Shown piece by piece: positions 59,263 through 64,000 of a stretch of DNA of 64,000 nucleotides. This DNA is from Actinomadura pelletieri DSM 43383 (GTDB lineage: Bacteria; Actinomycetota; Actinomycetes; Streptosporangiales; Streptosporangiaceae). Every line of letters starts with the position of its first letter. Within the stretch, counting starts at the first letter, position 1. Location of the stretch: positions 62,001 through 126,000 of the forward strand of contig NZ_RBWU01000006.1 of the NCBI RefSeq assembly GCF_003634705.1. The letters run 5' to 3'. Made by a program: the position numbers and the translations under genes. The notes beneath the pieces were generated by a model that was given only the letters and a program-made list of their open reading frames with translations, did no database searches and was not told where the DNA came from.

Positions 59263-59586
59263 ATGGCACAGAAGGTTCAGGTGCTTCTCGTCGACGACCT
59301 CGACGGTGGCGAGGCGGACGAGACCGTAGCGTTCTCGATCGACGGCGCCTCCTACGAGATCGACCTGAGTGGCGCCAACGCTACGAAGTTGCGTGATTCT
59401 CTTAAGCCGTTCGTGGACAAGTCGCGCAAGGCGGGCACGGGCACCCGCCGTCGTAGGCAGCGCGGCGCGTCCAGCCGCGAGCGCAGCGCCGAGATCCGCG
59501 CCTGGGCCAAGAACAATGGCATCAAGGTCAATGAGCGCGGCAGGATCCCGGCCCATGTGATCGAACAGTACGAGGCGGCCAACTGA
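59263..59586 (+). CDS. lsr2: Lsr2 nucleoid-associated silencer
   Basis: A 107-residue H-NS-like protein of actinobacteria that bridges DNA and silences AT-rich, horizontally acquired genes. The N-terminal dimerisation domain reads MAQKVQVLLVDDLDGGEADE, then VAFSIDGASYEIDLSGANAT and KLRDSLKPFVDKSRKAG. A basic linker leads to the DNA-binding tail SAEIRAWAKNNGIKVNERGR followed by IPAHVIEQYEAAN, with the AT-hook-like R-G-R. Start ATG at 59263 has AAAGGG upstream. It is monocistronic, with its own promoter and terminator. The AT-poor-host logic fits the acquired genes at the left of this window. Confidence 0.97.
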   Translation: MAQKVQVLLVDDLDGGEADETVAFSIDGASYEIDLSGANATKLRDSLKPFVDKSRKAGTGTRRRRQRGASSRERSAEIRAWAKNNGIKVNERGRIPAHVIEQYEAAN

Positions 59587-59601
59587 CCCCTCGACGTCCG
59601 G

Positions 59602-59630
59602 CGGCCCGTCTCCGTTCGTGAGACGGGCCG
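59602..59630 (+). terminator. Terminator after lsr2
   Basis: CGGCCCGTCTC (59602-59612) pairs with GAGACGGGCCG (59620-59630) around the loop CGTTCGT, followed by TTCGTGTG. It lies 15 bp after the stop. Confidence 0.85.
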
Positions 59631-60453
59631 TTCGTGTGCGGTGCCGTTCGTTGTTCAGTTCACTTCACACGCCTGTTCGGTCGGCGACTTCACGACACGG
59701 TTGCGTTCCCTTGGCGACGTTCACACGGCACCGACGAACACACGGCACCCGTGTTCCTAACGCCGCTGTTCCCTAAGCCTTCGCTCGATGGGTCTTGAGG
59801 TCCGGCGTTCCTCTGTGGCCCATTGGCTGCGCCCGTTTCGCTCGTAACACCGTTCTCTTCGGCGCCACTGCCGTTCGCTTAGCCGACGCGCCCGGCCGTT
59901 GGCATGGACGACCCCTTGTCCGCATCCCGTGGCATGTTTCGCTTGCGACGTGGTTCGCCTGCCGCACGCCGCCTTCGCGCGTTCCTCGTCCCCGTGAACT
60001 CATCCTGTCCTCAGCGGGGTTCGCGTGGTCAATTTCCCGCACAGCACCCTTCACCGCCCAAGTTCTCCCAGGGGCTCGTCTGGGCCCCGGACGCTCGTCT
60101 TCCGAAGACTGTTCGTTCGGGAGCGCCATCTGGATGCGTTCGCTTATGGCGAAGCGCGCGGACGGTTCGCGCCCGCGCGCGAGAGGTACGGAGGCCGTGC
60201 TCGTGCACCGTCACCCCCATTCGGCGCCCTGGTCCCGACGCCTTGATCCACCTGCGGAAAGGCACCGTTCGCTTGGGGCGTAGCGGGAACACGACGCACC
60301 GATGCGGTAGTTGGATGAGACTGAACAGCGCTTAGCTGGGGAACGTCTCCTGGTGGGAGTGCACCGGGTGGCCTCCTCGGGGCGGGCTAGCATGCGGAAG
60401 GACAGGTTCGGACGTTCCGGACACTGGCCAACCGCTCTGTGAGGAGCGACGAG
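59631..60453. other. Gene-free region upstream of clpC with a candidate ClgR box
   Basis: About 820 bp without a supported gene; open frames here have biased, non-protein-like content. At 60270-60280 the sequence CGC-TTGGG-GCG fits the CGC-N5-GCG core of the ClgR operator known to control clp genes in actinobacteria, within GTTCGCTTGGGGCGTAGC. It is about 175 bp upstream of the clpC start. The rest of the stretch shows no clear RNA or repeat structure. Confidence 0.45.
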
Positions 60454-62991
60454 ATGTTCGAGAGGTTCACCGACCGCGCGCGGCGCGTTGTCGTCCTGGC
60501 CCAGGAGGAGGCCAGGATGCTCAACCACAACTACATCGGCACCGAGCACATCCTCCTGGGCCTGATCCATGAGGGTGAGGGTGTCGCCGCCAAGGCTTTG
60601 GAGAGCCTGGGAATCAGTCTCGAGGCGGTGCGCCAGCAGGTCGAGGAGATCATCGGCCAGGGGCAGCAGGCGCCGTCGGGGCACATTCCGTTCACTCCGC
60701 GCGCCAAGAAGGTCCTTGAGCTGTCGTTGCGTGAGGCGTTGCAGCTCGGCCACAACTACATCGGCACCGAGCACATCCTGCTGGGTCTGATCCGTGAGGG
60801 TGAGGGTGTCGCCGCGCAGGTTCTGGTGAAACTGGGCGCCGACCTGAACCGGGTGCGCCAGCAGGTCATCCAGTTGCTGCACGGCTACCAGGGCAAGGAG
60901 CCCGCCGCCTCCGGCGGTCCTTCGGAGTCGGCACCGTCCACCTCCCTCGTCCTCGACCAGTTCGGCCGCAACCTGACCCAGGCCGCCCGTGAGGGCAAGC
61001 TCGACCCGGTGATCGGTCGTGGCAAGGAGATCGAGCGGGTCATGCAGGTCCTGTCGCGCCGGACCAAGAACAACCCGGTGCTGATCGGCGAGCCCGGCGT
61101 GGGCAAGACCGCCGTGGTGGAGGGCCTGGCCCAGAAGATCGTCAAGGGCGAGGTGCCCGAGACCCTCAAGGACAAGCAGCTCTACACCCTCGACCTGGGC
61201 GCGCTGGTCGCCGGTTCCCGCTACCGCGGCGACTTCGAAGAGCGCCTGAAGAAGGTCCTCAAGGAGATCCGCACCCGCGGCGACATCATCCTGTTCATCG
61301 ACGAGCTGCACACGCTCGTCGGCGCGGGCGCCGCCGAGGGCGCGATCGACGCCGCGTCCATCCTGAAGCCGATGCTCGCCCGCGGCGAACTCCAGACCAT
61401 CGGCGCGACGACGCTGGACGAGTACCGCAAGTACCTGGAGAAGGACGCCGCCCTGGAGCGGCGGTTCCAGCCGATCCAGGTGGCCGAGCCGTCGCTGTCG
61501 CACACGATCGAGATCCTCAAGGGTCTGCGGGACCGGTACGAGGCGCACCACCGTGTGTCGATCACCGACAGCGCGTTGGTCGCGGCGGCGCAGCTCGCCG
61601 ACCGGTACATCTCCGACCGGTTCCTGCCCGACAAGGCCATCGACCTGATCGACGAGGCCGGCTCCCGGATGCGGATCCGGCGGATGACCGCTCCGCCGGA
61701 CCTGCGCGAGTACGACGAGAAGATCGCGGACGTGCGCCGGGAGAAGGAATCGGCGATCGACGCCCAGGACTTCGAGAAGGCCGCCGCGCTGCGCGACTCC
61801 GAGAAGAAGCTCCTCGGCCAGAAGGCCCAGCGGGAGAAGGAGTGGAAGGCCGGCGACATGGACGTCGTCGCCGAGGTCACCGACGAGCTGATCGCCGAGG
61901 TGCTGGCCACCGCGACCGGCATCCCGGTGTTCAAGCTGACCGAGGAGGAGTCGACCCGGCTGCTGCGGATGGAGGACGAGCTGCACAAGCGGGTGATCGG
62001 TCAGGAAGACGCGATCAAGGCGCTGTCGCAGTCGATCCGCCGGACCCGTGCCGGGCTGAAGGACCCCAAGCGTCCGGGTGGCTCGTTCATCTTCGCCGGC
62101 CCGTCCGGTGTCGGTAAGACCGAGCTGTCCAAGACGCTGGCGGAGTTCCTGTTCGGTGACGAGGACGCGCTGATCCAGCTGGACATGTCCGAGTTCATGG
62201 AGAAGCACACCGTCTCGCGGCTGTTCGGCTCCCCGCCCGGATACGTCGGGTACGAGGAGGGCGGCCAGCTGACCGAGAAGGTCCGGCGCAAGCCGTTCTC
62301 GGTGGTGCTGTTCGACGAGATCGAGAAGGCCCACCAGGACATCTTCAACAGCCTGTTGCAGATCCTGGAGGACGGTCGTCTCACCGACGCCCAGGGCCGC
62401 GTGGTCGACTTCAAGAACACCGTCATCATCATGACGACGAACCTCGGGTCCAAGGACATCTCCAAGGGCGTGTCCATGGGGTTCGCGCGGCAGAACGACG
62501 AGCAGGGCTCGTACGAGCGGATGAAGGCGAAGGTCTCGGAGGAGCTCAAGCAGCACTTCCGGCCCGAGTTCCTCAACCGCGTCGACGACACGGTGGTGTT
62601 CCACCAGCTCACCCCGAACGAGATCATCCAGATCGTGGACCTGATGATCGCCAAGGTCGATGACCGGCTCAAGGACCGCGACATGGGGATCGAGCTGCAG
62701 CAGGAGGCCAAGGACCTGCTGGCCATCCGCGGCTACGACCCGGTGCTGGGCGCGCGTCCGCTGCGGCGCACGATCCAGCGGGAGATCGAGGACCAGCTGT
62801 CGGAGAAGATCCTCTACAGCGAGCTGAAGGCCGGGCAGATCGTGCTGGTCGGCACCGAGGGCTTCGACCCGGACGACAAGGAGAACTCGGCCGAGAACGC
62901 CAAGTTCACCTTCAAGGGCGTGCCGAAGCCCACCACCGTCCCCGACAGCCCGCCGCCCATCGAGGGCGCGGTCAACTTCAACAAGGACTGA
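60454..62991 (+). CDS. clpC: ATP-dependent Clp protease ATPase subunit ClpC
   Basis: An 845-residue class I AAA+ unfoldase that feeds substrates to ClpP. Two N-terminal Clp-N repeats (each containing HNYIGTEHILLGLI, at about 25 and 100) are followed by AAA-1 with Walker A GEPGVGKTAVVEGLAQKIVK and Walker B IILFIDELHTLVG. A UVR-type coiled middle domain comes next (EYDEKIADVRREKESAIDAQ). AAA-2 has GPSGVGKTELSKTLAEFLFG and VVLFDEIEKAHQDIFNSLLQ. The C-terminal part contains the ClpP-contact region. ATG at 60454 has GAGGAG upstream. The gene stands alone between a long regulatory region and a strong terminator. Confidence 0.98.
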   Translation: MFERFTDRARRVVVLAQEEARMLNHNYIGTEHILLGLIHEGEGVAAKALESLGISLEAVRQQVEEIIGQGQQAPSGHIPFTPRAKKVLELSLREALQLGHNYIGTEHILLGLIREGEGVAAQVLVKLGADLNRVRQQVIQLLHGYQGKEPAASGGPSESAPSTSLVLDQFGRNLTQAAREGKLDPVIGRGKEIERVMQVLSRRTKNNPVLIGEPGVGKTAVVEGLAQKIVKGEVPETLKDKQLYTLDLGALVAGSRYRGDFEERLKKVLKEIRTRGDIILFIDELHTLVGAGAAEGAIDAASILKPMLARGELQTIGATTLDEYRKYLEKDAALERRFQPIQVAEPSLSHTIEILKGLRDRYEAHHRVSITDSALVAAAQLADRYISDRFLPDKAIDLIDEAGSRMRIRRMTAPPDLREYDEKIADVRREKESAIDAQDFEKAAALRDSEKKLLGQKAQREKEWKAGDMDVVAEVTDELIAEVLATATGIPVFKLTEEESTRLLRMEDELHKRVIGQEDAIKALSQSIRRTRAGLKDPKRPGGSFIFAGPSGVGKTELSKTLAEFLFGDEDALIQLDMSEFMEKHTVSRLFGSPPGYVGYEEGGQLTEKVRRKPFSVVLFDEIEKAHQDIFNSLLQILEDGRLTDAQGRVVDFKNTVIIMTTNLGSKDISKGVSMGFARQNDEQGSYERMKAKVSEELKQHFRPEFLNRVDDTVVFHQLTPNEIIQIVDLMIAKVDDRLKDRDMGIELQQEAKDLLAIRGYDPVLGARPLRRTIQREIEDQLSEKILYSELKAGQIVLVGTEGFDPDDKENSAENAKFTFKGVPKPTTVPDSPPPIEGAVNFNKD

Positions 62992-63004
62992 CCAACGTCC
63001 AGAG

Positions 63005-63034
63005 GGCCCGCACCGGATCCGTCCGGTGCGGGCC
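63005..63034 (+). terminator. Terminator after clpC
   Basis: GGCCCGCACCGGA (63005-63017) pairs with TCCGGTGCGGGCC (63022-63034) around the tetraloop TCCG, 13 bp after the clpC stop and followed by TTCCG. Confidence 0.9.
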
Positions 63035-63093
63035 TTCCGCACGCCCGGGCGCCTCCGCTCCGTGATGTCGGACGCGGGCCGTAGTGTTCGAAC

Positions 63094-63759
63094 ATGCGAT
63101 CGAATCCGGCGGGATCTCGACGGGAAGGACCCTCGTATGGGACGCGGGTCGCGCGGGCGTTCCCGTGCGACGTCCACGCCCCCGCACCGGCCCAACTACC
63201 GATCTTCCGGTCGCGCCTGCAGGGCGAACTCCTCGCCCGGCTGCTGCTGGGCCCGGAACGCGAGATGTCGATGCTCGACCTCGCCGTGATGCTCCACACC
63301 GACCTCGCCTCCGTGATGCGCGAGGCGGAGCCGTTGGCCCGGGCGGGCATCCTCGCCCTCCGCCGCACCCTGGCCGGACGCCTGGTGAGACGAAACGTCG
63401 ACAGCCCGCTGTACGAGCCGCTCGCCCATCTCCTGATGTTGACCTTCGGCCCGGCCGCGGTGGTGGCTGAGGAGTTCGGTCGGCTGCCCGCCGTCCGGCG
63501 GATCTATCTCTTCGGCGCTTGGGCGGACCGGTACGAGCACCCGTCCGGCCCGCACCCGGTCGATGTCGACGTCCTGGTCATCGGGCACCTCCCGCCGGAC
63601 ACCGCGTTCGACGCCGCGCAGGAGTCCGCCGCACGACTCGCGCTCCCCGTGCACCCCGTCGTCCGCACCCCGTCCCAGTGGCGGGACGACACCGACCCCT
63701 TCCTCCGCGAGATCCGCAACGGCCCCGTAGTGGCCGTCCAACCCCTCAGCCCGACGTGA
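63094..63759 (+). CDS. Winged-helix protein with a nucleotidyltransferase-like domain
   Basis: A protein of about 220 residues. Residues about 35-105 form an ArsR/MarR-like winged helix (FRSRLQGELLARLLLGPERE; MSMLDLAVMLHTDLASVMRE; AEPLARAGILALRRTLAGRL). Residues about 130-205 resemble a minimal nucleotidyltransferase domain: RRIYLFGAWADRYEHPSGPH then VDVDVLVIGHLPPDTA. The D-x-D of the metal site is present but the usual G-S preceding it is G-A, so catalysis is doubtful. No HEPN partner gene is adjacent, unlike MNT-HEPN toxin-antitoxin pairs. The start is uncertain; the first 20 residues may be non-coding. Its 3' end overlaps the convergent adenosine-deaminase-like gene by 14 bp. Confidence 0.78.
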   Translation: MRSNPAGSRREGPSYGTRVARAFPCDVHAPAPAQLPIFRSRLQGELLARLLLGPEREMSMLDLAVMLHTDLASVMREAEPLARAGILALRRTLAGRLVRRNVDSPLYEPLAHLLMLTFGPAAVVAEEFGRLPAVRRIYLFGAWADRYEHPSGPHPVDVDVLVIGHLPPDTAFDAAQESAARLALPVHPVVRTPSQWRDDTDPFLREIRNGPVVAVQPLSPT

Positions 63760-64000
63760 AGGGCCCGGCGGGGTCAGCGGGAGCGGTTGTTAGCCAGGTC
63801 GTGATCGCCGCGTGGAGGCGGGCCTTGGTGGCGTCGGGGGCGAAGGAGGCGTCCACACCGGCGCGGGCGAGGTCGGCGAGGTCCCGGTCGCCGTAGCCGA
63901 AGGTGTCGCGGACGCGGGCGTACTCGGTGGCGAGAGGCGTGCCGATGAGCGCGGGAATGTCGGTGTTGAGGGTGACGGTCAGACCAGCGTCGCGAAGGCG
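63746..64000 (-). CDS. Adenosine deaminase-like protein, C-terminal 84 codons (runs off the window)
   Basis: Only the 3' end of this gene is in the window. The visible part (RLRDAGLTVTLNTDIPALIG; TPLATEYARVRDTFGYGDRD; LADLARAGVDASFAPDATKA) matches the end of the adenosine/adenine deaminase family, including the last metal-ligand Asp in N-T-D. In typical adenosine deaminases this is followed by a second Asp (N-T-D-D-P) that contacts the purine; here it is Ile. It is therefore probably a deaminase-like protein with altered specificity, or a non-adenosine member of the family. The catalytic His and Glu residues would lie outside the window. The gene converges with the winged-helix/nucleotidyltransferase gene. 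Confidence 0.85.
   Translation of the reverse strand, partial: RLRDAGLTVTLNTDIPALIGTPLATEYARVRDTFGYGDRDLADLARAGVDASFAPDATKARLHAAITTWLTTAPADPAGPFTSG

Noticed and set aside
60211..63195. 994-codon minus-strand frame opposite clpC
   Set aside because: It is an antisense mirror of a highly conserved gene and shows only Leu/Val/Asp-rich repeats without any domain.

Overview
The window is chromosomal DNA from a very GC-rich actinomycete. The gene order from about 22 kb to 63 kb (ppa, dacB, a DUF2342-type zinc metalloprotease, tilS, hpt, ftsH, folE-folP-folB-folK, an orphan nuoD, panC-panD-nadB-nadC-coaX, lysS, lsr2, clpC) is the conserved housekeeping block known from Streptomyces and its relatives. 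Lsr2, leaderless-looking starts, GTG/TTG starts and ATGA/GTGA stop-start overlaps fit this. Genus cannot be settled by eye; a Streptosporangiales/Thermomonosporaceae-like organism is my best guess.

Region 1 (0-22 kb) is accessory. It has two regulator-exporter pairs (TetR/MFS with a 21-bp phased operator array, and MarR/MFS), a lipoprotein S33 peptidase and a tRNA-Thr. The 3' end of the tRNA and its terminator are duplicated about 2.07 kb downstream. Between the copies lie an amber-interrupted tyrosine integrase, a truncated FtsK/SpoIIIE-type DNA translocase and a nine-repeat CRISPR array without cas genes: the remains of an integrated element. Further on are two unknown proteins, a frameshifted GNAT gene and two degenerate tandem copies of XRE-regulator pieces. 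These lead into an intact XRE/TPR-like regulator followed by a three-gene overlapping operon of small unknown proteins that share a Trp-containing motif. A MerR regulator with a VIT/VWA protein, a sigma/anti-sigma/transmembrane/BACON-like fusion protein and an NlpC/P60 hydrolase close the region.

Region 2 (22-34 kb) is core: pyrophosphatase, D-Ala-D-Ala carboxypeptidase, metalloprotease, TilS, Hpt, FtsH, then the folate operon. An NTF2-like gene is embedded in that operon, and every junction from folP onward is an ATGA overlap. Region 3 (34-45 kb) has an orphan NuoD, two bacterial PH-domain membrane proteins, a cytochrome P450, a MidA/NDUFAF7-like methyltransferase (whose family target is the NuoD homologue), a NarL-type two-component system and a MacB/FtsX-type ABC transporter.

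Region 4 (45-52 kb) is a cofactor block: a DUF2520 Rossmann protein, PanC, PanD, NadB, NadC and CoaX feed pantothenate/CoA and NAD synthesis, followed by LysS. Region 5 (52-64 kb) has a LacI regulator, a stand-alone LuxR-type HTH protein, an NlpC/P60 hydrolase under a c-di-AMP (ydaO) riboswitch, an ArgA-like acetyltransferase, two RDD membrane proteins, Lsr2, ClpC, a winged-helix/nucleotidyltransferase protein and the 3' end of an adenosine-deaminase-like gene running off the window. Two stretches near 58.2-59.2 kb and 59.6-60.4 kb hold no convincing gene.
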